Origin: Bactericera cockerelli
Lineage: Eukaryota; Arthropoda; Insecta; Hemiptera; Triozidae
Length of the DNA stretch: 64,000 nt
Reading direction: 5' to 3'
Assembly: GCA_024516035.1 (NCBI GenBank)
Contig: CM044959.1
Coordinates: 34,214,662-34,278,661 of the forward strand
Below are positions 9,705-19,625 of this stretch, piece after piece (position 1 is the first letter of the stretch; every line of letters begins with the position of its first letter). The translations under genes and the position numbers were made by a program. Below the pieces are notes generated by a model, which was given only the letters and a program-made list of their open reading frames with translations, made no database searches and was not told the DNA's origin.

Positions 9705-12285
9705 GAGGTGCAGGTGGAGGAATAGAAGTAGGAAGAGGTGGAGGAGAAGTGGGGAGAAATAGAAGTAGGAAGAGGTGGAGGAGAAGTGGGGAGAAATAGA
9801 AGTAGGAAGAGGTGGAGGAGAAGTGGGGAGGAATAGAAGTAGGAAGGTGGAGGAATAGAAGTATGAAGTGGTGGAGGAGAAGTGGGGAGGAATAGAAGTA
9901 GGAAGAGGTGGAGGAGAAGTGGGGAGGAATAGAAGAAGGAAGAGGTGGAGGAGAAGTGGGGAGGAATAGAAGTAGGAAGAGGTGGAGGAGAAAGGGGGAG
10001 GAATAGAAGTAGGAAGAGGGGAGGAGAAGTGGGGAGGAATAGAAGTAGGAAGAGGTGGAGGAGAAGTGGGGAGGAATAGAAGTAGGAAGAGGCGGAGGAG
10101 AAGTGGGGAGGAATAGAAGTAGGAAGAGGTGGAGGAGAAGTGGGGAGGAATAGAAGTAGGAAGAGGCGGAGGAGAAGTGGGAGGAATAGAAGTAGGAAGA
10201 GGTGGAGGTGCAGGTGGAGGAATAGAAGTAGGAAGAGGTGGAGGAGAAGTGGGAGGAATAGAAGTAGGAAGAGGTGGAGGAGAAGTGGGGAGAATGAAGT
10301 AGGAAGAGGTGGAGAGAAGTGGGGAGGAATAGAAGTAGGAAGAGGTGGAGGAGAAGTGGGGAGGAATAGAAGTAGGAAGAGGTGGAGGAGAAGTGGGAGG
10401 AATAGAAGTAGGAAGAGGTGGAGTAGAAGTGGGAGGAATAGAAGTAGGAAGAGGTGGAGGAGAAGTGGGGAGGAATAGAAGTGGAGAGTGGGAGGATAGA
10501 GTGGAAGAGTGGAGGAGAAGTGGGGAGGAATAGAAGTAGGAAGAGGTGGAGGAGAAGTGGGGAGGAATAGAAGTAGGAAGAGGTGGAGGAGAAGTGGGGA
10601 GGAATAGAAGTAGGAAGAGGTGGAGGAGAAGTGGGGAGAGAATAGAAGTAGGAAGAGGTGGAGGAGAAGTGGGGAGGAATAGAAGTAGGAAGAGGTGGAG
10701 GAGAAGTGGGGAGGAATAGAAGTAGGAAGAGGTGGAGGAGAAGTGGGGAGGAATAGAAGTAGGAAGAGGTGGAGGTGAAGGGGAGGAATAGAAGTAGGAA
10801 GAGGTGGAGGAGAAGTGGGGAGGAATAGAAGTAGGAAGAGGTGGAGGAGAAGTGGGGGAGAATGAAGTAGGAAGAGGTGAGTGGAGAATGAAGTGAGGTG
10901 GAGGAGAGTAGAAGTAGGAAGAGGTGGAGGAGAAGTGGGGAGGAATAGAAGTAGGAAGAGGGGAGGAGAAGTAGGGAGGAATAGAAGTAGGAAGAGGTGG
11001 AGGAGAAGGGGAGAGGGAATAGAAGTGGAAGAGGTGGAGGTGAGAGGAGGGGGGAGGTAGAATAGAAGTAGGAAGAGGTGGAGGAGAAGTGGGGAGGAAT
11101 AGAAGTAGGAAGAGGTGAGAGAAGGGGGAGAATGAAGTAGGAAGGGTGGAGAGAGTGGGGAGAGTAGAATAGTAGGAAGAGGTGGAGGAGAAGTGGGAGG
11201 AATGAAGTAGGAAGAGGTGGAGGAGAAGTGGGGTAGATAGAAGTGAGAGAGGGTAAGTGGAAGAGGTGGAGGAAGGAAGTGAGAGGGAGGAATGGGAGGA
11301 ATAGAAGTAGGAAGAGGTGGAGGAGAAGTGGGGAGGAATAGAAGTAGGAAGAGGTGGAGGAGAAGGGGGAGGAATAGAAGTAGGAAGAGGTGGAGGAGAA
11401 AGGGGGGAGGAATAGAAGTAGGAAGAAGGTGGAGGAGAGGGGAAGAGTAGGAGAGGTGGAGAGAATGGGAGGATAGAATAGGAAGAGGGGAGGGAAGTGG
11501 AGGAGAGAAGGGGAGGAGAGTGGGGGATGAGTGGAAGGTGATAGTGAGAATAGAGTAGGAAGAGGTGGAGGAGAAGTGGAGGAATAGAAGTAGGAAAGGT
11601 GGAGGAGAAGTGGGAGAATGGAAGTAGGAGAGAGGTGGAGAAGAGTGGGGAGGAATAGAAGTAGGAAGAGGTGGAGGAGAAGTGGGAGGAATAGAAGTAG
11701 GAAGGTGAGGAGAGTGGGAGGAATAGAAGTAGGAAGGGGTGGAGTAGAAGAGGGAATAGAAGTAGGAAGAGTGGAGAGAAGGGGGAATAGAAGTAAGGAA
11801 AAGTGGGAGGAATAAGTAGGAAGAGTGGAGGATGAAGTGGGGAGGAATAGAAGTAGGAAGAGGTGGAGGTGAAGGGGAGGATAAGTAGGAAGTGGAGAAT
11901 GATGGGATAAGTAAAAGGTGAAAGGAAATAGGAGAAAAAGTAGGAGAGTGGAATTTAGAAGGAGGAGGAATAGAAGTAGGAAGAGGTGGAGGAGAGAGGG
12001 GGAGGAATAGAAGTAGGAAGAAGTGGGGAGGAATAGAAGTAGGAAGAGGTGGAGGAGAAGTGGGGAGGAATAGAAGTAGGAAGAGGTGGAGGTGAAGTGG
12101 GGAGGAATAGAAGTAGGAAGAGGAGGAGGAGAAGTGGGAAGGAATAGAAGTAGGAAGAGGTGGAGGAGAAGTGGGGAGGAATAGAAGTAGGAAGAGGTAG
12201 GGGAGAGTGGGGAGGAATACAAGTGGGAAGAGGTGGAGGTGAAGGGGGAGGAATAGAAGTAGGAAGAGGTGGAGGAGAAGCGAGA
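9705..12285 (+). repeat. 37-bp minisatellite, roughly 70 units
   Basis: Unit starts such as 9725 and 9762 are exactly 37 bp apart. The unit can be read as GAAGTAGGAAGAGGTGGAGG plus AGAAGTGGGGAGGAATA. Units at both ends are nearly uniform, while those at about 10860-11960 are full of single-base losses. As 37 is not a multiple of three, three units restore the frame. The minus strand therefore shows a long, stop-poor ORF with a 37-residue peptide period made of Ser, Pro, Leu, Phe and Tyr, the same peptide phased three ways. No start context, domain or splice evidence supports translation. Confidence 0.97.
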
Positions 12286-12410
12286 GAGGATAAGAAGGAG
12301 GAGTCAATAGATGGTGAAAGGACAAAGGTCCAAAACGGAAATCCTAGAACAATTAGGAGCGTGGTAATTTTTGTGGAGTTTTGGAGCTATCTGCTTTTGA
12401 AACTACTACT

Positions 12411-12510
12411 TTCCTGGCCGAACTCAGGCTGATTGAGGTTAATTTGAATAGCTGGTTTGTGAGTTTCCAGTAATTGGAGCCTCGTGATATGACCATGCAG
12501 TTGATAACTA
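12411..12510 (+). repeat. SINE body/tail fragment
   Basis: GGCCGAACTCAGGCTGATTG (12417-12436) is followed by AGGTTAATTTGAATAGCTGG, TTTGTGAGTTTCC and CTCGTGATATGACCATGCAG. It aligns with the second half of the 5105-5326 SINE. The 5S head is missing (5' truncation), and divergence is higher than in the complete copy. Confidence 0.8.
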
Positions 12511-13024
12511 ATTTACAAAACTTTTATAGACTACCTAGTCTCATGTTCTTCAGCATGCTTGTACTGGTTGAATAAATTAATTATGTTACTTTTGCTAAAT
12601 CGATTAAAAACATTACATAAATTAATACATAATATGAATTCGGTATTACCATATTTTTTTTTTTTTTCCTCTCTCTCTCAATAAAAAATGACCACTGGAT
12701 TTTCCGTCGCGTATCCTTTCTAATTGTTCCGAAGTGTTCAATCCATATTAAATTAATGAACAAGGATATACAAAAAAATAACCTTTTCTAAATGAATGGA
12801 AATGTTTTACAGAAAGTTTTTATAGTTACAGAAAGAGGGACTGAAATAAATGAATTGCAATAAGTTATCATTTTTGATGATCAAAGGACCAGAATTTTTT
12901 TCTCTTATATCTAAATTTCTCTTATTAAGAGGCTATTTTAACTTATACATTTCTAATATCCAGGTTTCTTCTACATCCAGTTCTCTTGTATTCAGGTTGG
13001 ACTGTGCTTTAATCTGTCATGTTC
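12511..13024. other. AT-rich DNA with poly-T/CT stretch
   Basis: A T run and CTCTCTCT lie at about 12653-12680. No gene seen. Confidence 0.5.
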
Positions 13025-13088
13025 CGTACTCGAACCATCAACCTCTAGGTTCTGAACTCACCGCATTCAAGATACTGCGGTCAGCCAA
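13025..13088 (-). repeat. tRNA-derived SINE head
   Basis: The minus strand has the B box GGTTGATGGTTCGAGTAC (about 13026-13043) and upstream TGACCGCAGTATCTTGAATG in A-box position. No clean cloverleaf forms. Confidence 0.55.
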
Positions 13089-13649
13089 ACTTATTATTAT
13101 CTTATTTCTTAATATCACAAGGAACACCTGGAAATTCCTTACGGAGAAGCGAAACATAGTTTTCGATATTATACCTCGAGGAATGATAACAACCCCTGGC
13201 ATACCCTCTAGTTCTAGCGGAGAGCGGCAGTCTACCGCAGACGTAATTAAAGCCGAAACGCTGAAATATCTGAGACCACCCCTCCCCCGCAGCTCCACAG
13301 TGCATTCCTTTGAGTGGCGGATGTGGCTAGAGAGTTCTAGAGGTTGTTTGTTTTCGAATCCTAAACAAATGGAATTCAGTTGTACATTTTTGATATTTTG
13401 CAATATTATTTTGTCTTTTTTTTTAAACTTTAAAAGTTGTCCCAAAAAAGCAGTATCTGCTGTTAAAAAATCTTATTGTATGACAGTTTATGAACTAGAT
13501 ACAAAGCACATGTAGAACGTACTGCAGTTGGTTATTTTATTTCAAATTAACTGATGATTAGGTATTTCTGTGATAATTCAGTCCTCTTGATTTCACAAGC
13601 GTTTCTTCATGTCACAGTTACTGAAAATCACGCTGCTAACTTTTTACCA
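13089..13649. other. unassigned; weakly repeat-like GC-richer stretch
   Basis: 13185-13215 (CAACCCCTGGCATACCCTCT) loosely matches CAACTCCAGGCATTCCTGTC at about 26200. That hints at a diverged dispersed repeat. The overlapping ORFs on both strands have no recognisable domain. Confidence 0.35.
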
Positions 13650-13708
13650 ATATTGGGAATCGAACCACCGACCTCCGAGATCGGCATTGCTAATAGTAAA
13701 CACTCTTT
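13650..13708 (-). repeat. tRNA-derived SINE head
   Basis: The minus strand reads ATGCCGATCTCGGAGGTCGG, then TGGTTCGATTCCC, a good B box. GGAGGTCGGTGGTTCGA recurs on the plus strand at about 36079-36095, so both likely belong to one SINE family. Confidence 0.6.
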
Positions 13709-13749
13709 TCCATGAATGTACAATTTTCCATCCTTCCCTGATTTCCTCT

Positions 13750-14180
13750 CAGCTCTGTCCCGTCAAATTTATTTATTCTTTTATCTAAATGTGACTTCAC
13801 AGTGGCATTATTATCATCATTATCGCCCGTTTTTCCATGTTTGTTTTCTCTGCTCGGAACCATTTTAATGGCATTTTTCTCTCTTCTTCATTTCTTCCCT
13901 CTTTTTCTCCCTCCTACCCAATTTCTACTTCTTTCTCATCCTTCTTTTTCTCTAGCCCTCTTTCTTTTTCTCCAATTCCGTCTATTATCTCTCTGTTCCA
14001 TTTACCTCTTCATTTATCTAACACTTCTTCTTCTATCTCTCACTCACTCACACATTTTCCTCTCCATTTCATATCTTTGCATATTATTATTTCTCTCATA
14101 CCCCCTGTTTCTCTGTCTTCTTGCCTCTCCAATCCTCTTCTCTCTCCCTCCTTTTCTTTTTGTCTGGCTATCCTTTACAA
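13750..14180. repeat. pyrimidine-rich tract
   Basis: Long C/T-biased stretch (TTCCCTCTTTTTCTCCCTCC style). The Leu/Ser/Phe-rich plus-strand ORFs are composition shadows. Confidence 0.8.
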
Positions 14181-14934
14181 TGTTTGTATTACTACGAAGC
14201 CAGCTCCTATTTCCCAGTCTCAAGTTTCAGGTTTATTAACACGTAATTAACGAGATATCTAGCGATCTTGCTCTTCTATTTAGAAGAAAATTCATAGCTA
14301 CAGTTGACTTTGACTCTCTGGATTGACTTGCATGGGTAGGGCTATTTTGTTGTTTAGTCCATGACTTCATATTCTTAAAAATATTATAAATGATTTTTTT
14401 ATAATTTTAAAATACATTTGTTCTTGAATATCTGTCAACAATTTCACACCAAAGAGGTATTGAACATCATTTGGTACAACTCATAGGTCTAGGATTTTTC
14501 TTACCATGCAATCAAGAACAAAGGATAGTCTATATCTATAGACTAACATGACTCATGGATTGAAATAAAAGGAAATACAGACCTCTAAAACTATTAAAAC
14601 ACATCTCAGCACAGATAGCGTAGGCATAAAGTTCATACGTGGCCGTATTACTGACCACCACAATAATATTATGCATTAAATTATCTCCTAACATAGATGT
14701 TACAATACTAACATGACCACAATAATAGCTCTAGAGTCTCTAGACAAACCCAAGGAACAATAAATTATTCCAAGTTTGGGTAGGTGTTGTGTCTTGACAT
14801 TTCACAAGACCACATTGATCATGATGTATGTACTTGTTGATGATGACGATTATGCATTGATGATAGTTACAATAATCGTGTGATGATAGCAATGATGTTG
14901 GTCATTTTTTTTCTTTTTTTTATACAGCGATGAT
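14181..14934. other. AT-rich DNA, no gene seen
   Basis: Contains only a small palindrome, TAGTCTATATCTATAGACTA, near 14527. Confidence 0.5.
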
Positions 14935-15085
14935 GAATAGTCACAGTTTCCGAGTGTTGTAGCGCACCTGGGTCCGAATCTCAGAGGAGAATTTTTGACA
15001 CTGTACTTTGGATAATACCTCCGGGGTCCACTCATACCTCGTGAGGAAAAATGAGTATGTGAGCAGCGACGTGAGTGGCAGAATT
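14935..15085 (+). mobile_element. tRNA-derived SINE
   Basis: The head has GTTTCCGAGTGTTGTAGCGC and the B box GGGTCCGAATCTC. The body reads CTCCGGGGTCCACTCATACC, then TCGTGAGGAAAA. The body matches CCGGGGTACACTCATACCTCGTG at the very end of the window (63978-64000), which also follows a tRNA-type head. The two are copies of one family. Confidence 0.75.
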
Positions 15086-15921
15086 ATGACACAATAAGAA
15101 ATTAGGATATTATTACTTTGTTAATAGCCAACACAAACAACATCATAATAAATATTCTGACCATATTGATAATAATACATTGTTCATAGTATTTTGCAAA
15201 CACAACCATTTGAATCATTCCAAACCAACTCATCGCAAGACAAGGATCCATTTATCTACGACTAGAAATGTGATAATGTAGATGTCTACTATTAAGGACT
15301 ACAAGTTAGTAGAGTTTTAGATGTTATAGGTATAGAGTTGTAGATGTAATAGTCGAGTTGTAGATGTAATAGGTATTGTAATAGGAGATGTTGAAGATGA
15401 AAATATTAACATGAAAGAAAACTTGATACTTGAGCACTGGCGATACCATCTATGGACTTGAGTCTGAGGTTGAACCGTATGCATATTTTAGCATCATGTT
15501 CCAAAAAATAATGTTCCTATATTTTGTATACGAGTAAGAGGGCATTGTACTGAGGTCTTCTATGTCATTTTATGATTATTTTTCATACAACAGAAGAGGA
15601 AGAAAACATTTGATACAAAAAAGACTTGGTTCCGAATTAATAGGATTGTCAAAGATGAGCTTGTCCCTGAAATAACTGGAAACACCACCATATCTTAGAA
15701 GAACAATAAAATCCAGAATTATCACCATTGTCAACATTTTTCATGCGTTTTTGTACATCGTCCCTGTTCAGATTTCTGGAAGCCAAGACCTTACTTCCGT
15801 TTTTATGTAACACTACAACTTCACGTTTAGATAACGTAATGTTCTGTACATTACATAATACACACAAGCGGTTATATGTACTTAGAATACGTACAATACA
15901 TGTATCACACGGGGTTATTAC
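15086..15921. other. AT-rich DNA; possible 3' part of the minus-strand candidate gene
   Basis: No independent gene. On the minus strand a polypyrimidine stretch near 15678 (GTTTCCAGTTATTTCAG) is a possible acceptor that would keep the candidate reading frame open for about 40 codons, but nothing confirms it. Confidence 0.35.
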
Positions 15922-15973
15922 CTCCGGGTAACACATTCGAGTACACCTGAGGCCTGTGTCTCGCCAAGGAAAT
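15922..15973 (-). CDS. candidate internal exon (52 bp) of secreted-protein gene
   Basis: Minus strand: a strong acceptor (TTTGTTCTTCTATTCAG, AG at 15975-15974) precedes 52 bp that end at CCCGGAG|GTAATA, a good donor (GT at 15921-15920). In the phase left by the candidate exon at 16598-16484 it reads ISLARHRPQVYSNVLPG and ends in phase 1. An alternative is read-through: the overlapping 146-codon ORF stays open in a different frame. I recognise no family. The claim rests only on splice consensus and phase agreement, so it is tentative. Confidence 0.35.
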
Positions 15974-16165
15974 CTGAATAGAAGAACAAATATGCATAGG
16001 TAAGAGCTTGAGATGAGATGGTTTGCTCTATCGTATGAATGAAATTGTTCTACAAGAAAATGTTTTTTGAAGATTAATTTCGCATGCATAAGTGGTCAAA
16101 TGGTTAGCTTGATATAGGAAGTATTTTTTCATTATAATTTCATTCTAGGTACAATTTGAATTCGT

Positions 16166-16216
16166 TGAAATGGATATCAGTTTATTATTCAAATAAACTG
16201 ATATCTACCATTTCAA
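16166..16216. repeat. imperfect palindrome/hairpin
   Basis: The left arm TTGAAATGGATATCAGTTTA pairs with the right arm except for a 3-base TAG bulge. The loop is about 9 bases. It lies in the inferred intron between the two candidate exons. Confidence 0.8.
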
Positions 16217-16483
16217 GGAAGTTTATGTATTCATTTTATCATAGATAGATTCTTTGAATGGCTAAATACCTATCATTAATACAGTTTATAATAGATGTAC
16301 ATATTGAAAGAGCTAACACGTTCTGAATTTCGCCAAATACAGAAGAGTAACTGATGTGTATCGACAGTGTTTCACAGTAAACATACACAGAATGCCAAAA
16401 CAAAAACCCCCAGTTTTCAGGTAAGCCACCATTCGCCCAAAGTACCCAGCAGGCAAACTGTTATTCACAAAACCTAATATTAC

Positions 16484-16598
16484 CTCAGAGACCCACAGCT
16501 CATGTTTTCTATGAAGCAGCTTTTTTCCCATCAGGGACTCTTCAAGCCTATCCACCACTTCCACCAGCACTTGAACAACATTTGGTGGGATTTGATAT
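16484..16598 (-). CDS. candidate internal exon (115 bp) of secreted-protein gene
   Basis: Minus strand: the acceptor AATATCAG (AG at 16600-16599) is weak in pyrimidines. The donor TCTGAG|GTAATA is strong (GT at 16483-16482). The exon encodes YQIPPNVVQVLVEVVDRLEE followed by SLMGKKLLHRKHELWVSE, which looks protein-like (amphipathic, not low-complexity). Its first base completes a codon split after position 2, exactly the phase in which the signal-peptide exon at 18212-18136 ends, and it ends in phase 0. About 120 bp upstream a partial duplicate of the acceptor region (CAGTATAAACAG...CATGAATATCAG) leads into a second exon-like 49-bp stretch (16730-16682) also ending CAG|GTAATA. Family unknown. 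Confidence 0.4.
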
Positions 16599-16739
16599 CT
16601 GATATTCATGTTCATTTATTATAACTTTCCTGTTTATACTGATGAAAATAAAGAGGCTAGTTGATGGCATGGAGCTATTACCTGCTGATGAGAACAAGAA
16701 AGCTCTAAAACAATTTAGTCCAGACATGTTCTGATATTC

Positions 16740-17640
16740 ATGCTTCTCACTCTTCTGTTTATACTGACACTGAGTAGCTAGTGGTAGTACCTATGTCTCA
16801 AAGTCTTTTCAACATAATTTTCTTTTGTTCTTATTTCATTACTTTCTATTAGATTTTACATAGATTCATCAATTTATTCTTACCAATTCAGGTAGTACGA
16901 GTTAATGCATACTTATTGAGATTTATTCATTATATTATCATTTAGATCCTCCACCGTACATTCCTCTTGTCTTTCAATTTATATTTTAATATCTTTGTTT
17001 CATAATCATTTTTCTCTATATATCTTTGTGTTTCATGTCCCTATACGATTTTGACTTTATCACATCACACCGAAGAGTCTCTAATATTCTAATGAAACCG
17101 CAGGGAATAGTTTCAGCATAAACCATGTGAATGCAAATGATACGTGGATTCGAAAAAACTGGAAACATAAAAAATGTTCTCTACGTTCCCCGCAATATTT
17201 ACCTATTTATTATTTAAACATTACTGTCTTTGTGGACGCCCAACGAGGTAAAACAACGTATAAAAAACTTTTTGGCACGGAAATGTAAAAAGTTAAGCAC
17301 CAGACAGGAACGGAATAAGCTGATGGCTGCAGTCTGCACTTTTGGCAGTTCTAAACAGGATAGTTATATGTTTAATACAAACCCTCATTCAAGAAAGCTT
17401 TTGAAAAATCCGCATGGATTTAGTATTTTAAAAACAATCCAAAATTGTTTTTCTATTGGATGTTTATCTGAATAGAATAGATGGACTTGTCTAAAATAAA
17501 AATGAATGAAACACAAAATATACAAGAGAAAATAATATGTGCGAAATATCAGCCTCTTAGGGCATTATCAACATGGATTGTACAGTGAGCAGTGAGTGAG
17601 TGAATTGGTGGGAGTATTTAATACAAACAACTACTAATAA
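16740..17640. other. AT-rich DNA, probable intron
   Basis: If the minus-strand candidate gene is real, this lies inside its intron. The plus-strand ORF at 17230-17475 opens with TTG and has no recognisable domain. Confidence 0.35.
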
Positions 17641-17644
17641 ATAC

Positions 17645-17705
17645 CGACGGCCCTGAAAATGAACCCCGGACCTTCCGCTTGGCAAGCCAGCGTGATAAAC
17701 TCAAG
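17645..17705 (-). repeat. tRNA-derived SINE head
   Basis: The minus strand reads ACGCTGGCTTGCCAAGCGGA, then AGGTCCGGGGTTCATTTTC: an anticodon-arm-like hairpin plus a weak B box. No full tRNA fold. Confidence 0.5.
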
Positions 17706-17758
17706 ATGAAGTGTTTACCTTGGAAAAAAATATTTGTTAGAATTAACTTATAAGGAAT

Positions 17759-18026
17759 TCAAATTTTGGATACATAAAAAAATGACACATTTAAAAAGGA
17801 ACCGAAATTGATTTTATTCACAGCATAAAGTCGATAATCGATTAGCTGCTTAATCCAATGACCCAGAAAAATCATGGATAGATCGTCGCACCGCTTTGTA
17901 ACTCGTGAAAATGATATCTTCTTTCTAGCCCGTCTTACTTTCTTCTTCATATTAGGGTTAAGGATCTTGTCTCCTGTTACTTGTAAGGTTTCGGCTGAGG
18001 TCTTACACAATACTGATTCATACCTA
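17759..18026 (-). CDS. candidate second exon of secreted basic peptide
   Basis: Joining exon 1 (phase 2) to the acceptor TTTGCAAG (AG at 18028-18027) gives an open frame of 88 further codons to a TAA at 17761-17759, a product of about 114 residues. The downstream part contains LCKTSAETLQVTGDKI, then the strongly basic MKKKVRRARKK, then a VTKRC dibasic site. The intron would be 109 bp, a normal insect size. A donor-like AAA|GTAAGA inside the basic run means the exon may stop earlier and splice to another exon instead. The last third (hydrophobic, containing AATAAA at about 17816) may be 3' UTR. Family unknown; a neuropeptide-, antimicrobial- or salivary-type secreted product is possible but unproven. 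Confidence 0.35.
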
Positions 18027-18135
18027 CTTGCAAACCACGACACTTTCGCAGAGTTCAACTTACCTTACAATCAACCCTTCAATTTGTAGTCAAGAAATCT
18101 AAGCTGTACGATACAAGGGAAAGATTTTGTCTCAC

Positions 18136-18212
18136 CTAGCTAGTTTACTTCCGGCTGCTGAAAGTCCAAGGGCGAGGGTGACAATGGCAATGAGAGAATA
18201 GAATTTTTTCAT
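18136..18212 (-). CDS. first coding exon with signal peptide
   Basis: Minus strand, ATG at 18212-18210 in the context AAAATAAAATG. The 25 codons read MKKFYSLIAIVTLALGLSAA then GSKLA, a textbook signal peptide: basic n-region (MKK), hydrophobic core (LIAIVTLALGL), and small residues for cleavage around SAA/G. The exon ends GCTAG|GTGAGA (GT at 18135-18134), a consensus splice donor, in phase 2. Two downstream acceptors fit that phase: 18026 (109-bp intron) and 16598 (1.5-kb intron). The product would enter the secretory pathway. A 261-bp MITE sits about 90 bp upstream and may overlap the promoter. No TATA box was identified. The mature protein is not recognised. Confidence 0.6.
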
Positions 18213-18303
18213 TTTATTTTTAACAACTTTCAAATAATAATCCTGCCCCATTGTGATTGCATAGATCAAATATTTTGTTATCATCTTCTCCTTCTTTCAC
18301 TTT

Positions 18304-18564
18304 AAGCGGTTTTTTTTTTTTATTTGAACGAAGCGAACCGAAGCTGACCTGGTCACTGAAATTCACTTTTTTTTATTTGACCGGATAGAAAAATCCTGAC
18401 CAGAGTGGGCCGGCTCGTTCGTTCGGTCATGGCGTTTGGTTCGGTAAGAAGAAGTAGGAGTAGAGTTCCAAAAATCACTTTTTTTTATTCTTCAAATTTT
18501 GGTTGACCAGAGCTGTCTGTTCGGTCTCGGTCAGGCTTTTCGTTCAATTAAAAAAAAACCGCTT
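18304..18564. mobile_element. MITE with about 27-bp terminal inverted repeats
   Basis: The left end AAGCGGTTTTTTTTTTTTAT, then TTGAACGAA, matches the reverse complement of the right end (TTCGTTCAATT...ACCGCTT). Subterminal GGTCA/TGACC and GTTCGGT motifs are also inverted. Non-coding. Confidence 0.8.
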
Positions 18565-18601
18565 TTTGCATTTTCCCAAACCTCCTTGGGTTCGGCTGGT
18601 T

Positions 18602-18905
18602 GGCATTGTTCAATCTCTTCCTCATGGTTGATCTCTGTTGGTTCTGGCCTCCTTCTACGGCTGGATGTCCTTCTTAACTCCAACCCAGCCACGGGCGCCA
18701 ATTATTTGTATTATTGTCTTTTGGCCTGGCAAATAGTTTGTCATGGACTTCAAAATAATCCGGATCATTACTATTCCGCTCACTGCTGTGGCGTTGCCTC
18801 TAGAGCCGAATCTACTGAGAAGGGAATGGCACGTTATCACTTATGTATGTGTCAGATTCATGTTGAGTTTCTAATTCCTTCGGAAACTCATCAATTTAGT
18901 TTCTA
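18602..18905 (-). repeat. SINE 3' module and adjoining body fragment
   Basis: 18602-18690 corresponds to 47890-47975: TTGTTCAA, GGTTGAT, TTGGTTCTGGC and CTACGGCTGGATGTCC. The adjoining TTGTATTATTGTCTTTTGGC (18707-18726) resembles TTGTGTTATTGTCTTTTGAC at about 29678-29697. It overlaps a plus-strand ORF that I regard as spurious. Confidence 0.65.
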
Positions 18906-19160
18906 GTATTTCATTTAGGTCTCTGAAGTTTTTTGTTGGAATTAATAGAATTAATAGAATTTTAACTGAAAAATTCAATCTTCTTTGCCACCCTGTAGCC
19001 CTTATCATTCAAGTCCTGTCTAAGTCCATCTCCCCTATCAAAAGTTTGATAGATTCTGAACGTTTCGTAACACCCTGTGTTCAGTACGGTGGTGTGCGTT
19101 TGTGCGTGTGTCCTTTGTAGACAGAATAATAACATTACGTTCAATTCAAAACTCACCACT

Positions 19161-19525
19161 TATACAGGGTGATTACAAACATGATTACCGTTCAGCTTTT
19201 AGACTAATATTAACGAGAAAGAAAGTTTTACTTTGTCTCTTACATTTCTCACCTGATATTATTATTAAAGTTACAACTTTGGTTGTAAAATTTGAATTAA
19301 TAATGATATATAAGTTAAATCTGAGAAAATTGGTAAATTTAACACGTTAGTTCATGATACCCCAAAAAAATGGTTTAGCACTTGAATTTAACAGATGTAT
19401 TTGATCAGCCCTCCCTGTTCGTCAATACAAGAAGGGTTTTAAAGCTATTTCATCTACAGATCGGGAAATTTGAACATTCTTTCCAACAACTTTACGTCTT
19501 TAAAAATAGTTAACCATCCTGTATA
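19161..19525. mobile_element. MITE with TATACAGGGTG ends
   Basis: The left end TATACAGGGTGATTA and right end (inverted TATACAGGATGGTTA) bound a 365-bp non-coding element. The ends are of the same ACAGGGTG type as the palindrome at 27757-29415 and the element at 50879-51438. Confidence 0.7.
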
Positions 19526-19582
19526 ATTTCAAAGAGAGAAAATAATCCACAATATGTGTGTGTAGTCATATGTATTAGAAAT

Positions 19583-19625
19583 GGGAAGGGGGGAGGGAGA
19601 AGGTGGAGGAGGAGGGGGAGGGGGC
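19583..19625 (+). other. G-rich run, potential G-quadruplex
   Basis: GGGAAGGGGGGAGGG, then GGAGGAGGGGGAGGGGG: at least four G3+ runs with short spacers on the plus strand. Confidence 0.6.

Noticed and set aside
9452..12325. 957-codon and 854-codon overlapping minus-strand ORFs rich in Ser/Pro/Leu/Phe
   Set aside because: Both translate the same 37-bp minisatellite in shifted phase. No domain, signal peptide or splice evidence, and frame is lost and regained by indels.
16682..16730. 49-bp segment as a working exon between the signal-peptide exon and 16598
   Set aside because: Open only in phase 0, incompatible with the phase-2 end of the signal-peptide exon; more likely a decayed duplicate.
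18499..18906. 135-codon plus-strand ORF
   Set aside because: Overlaps a MITE end and a minus-strand SINE module, both repeats.
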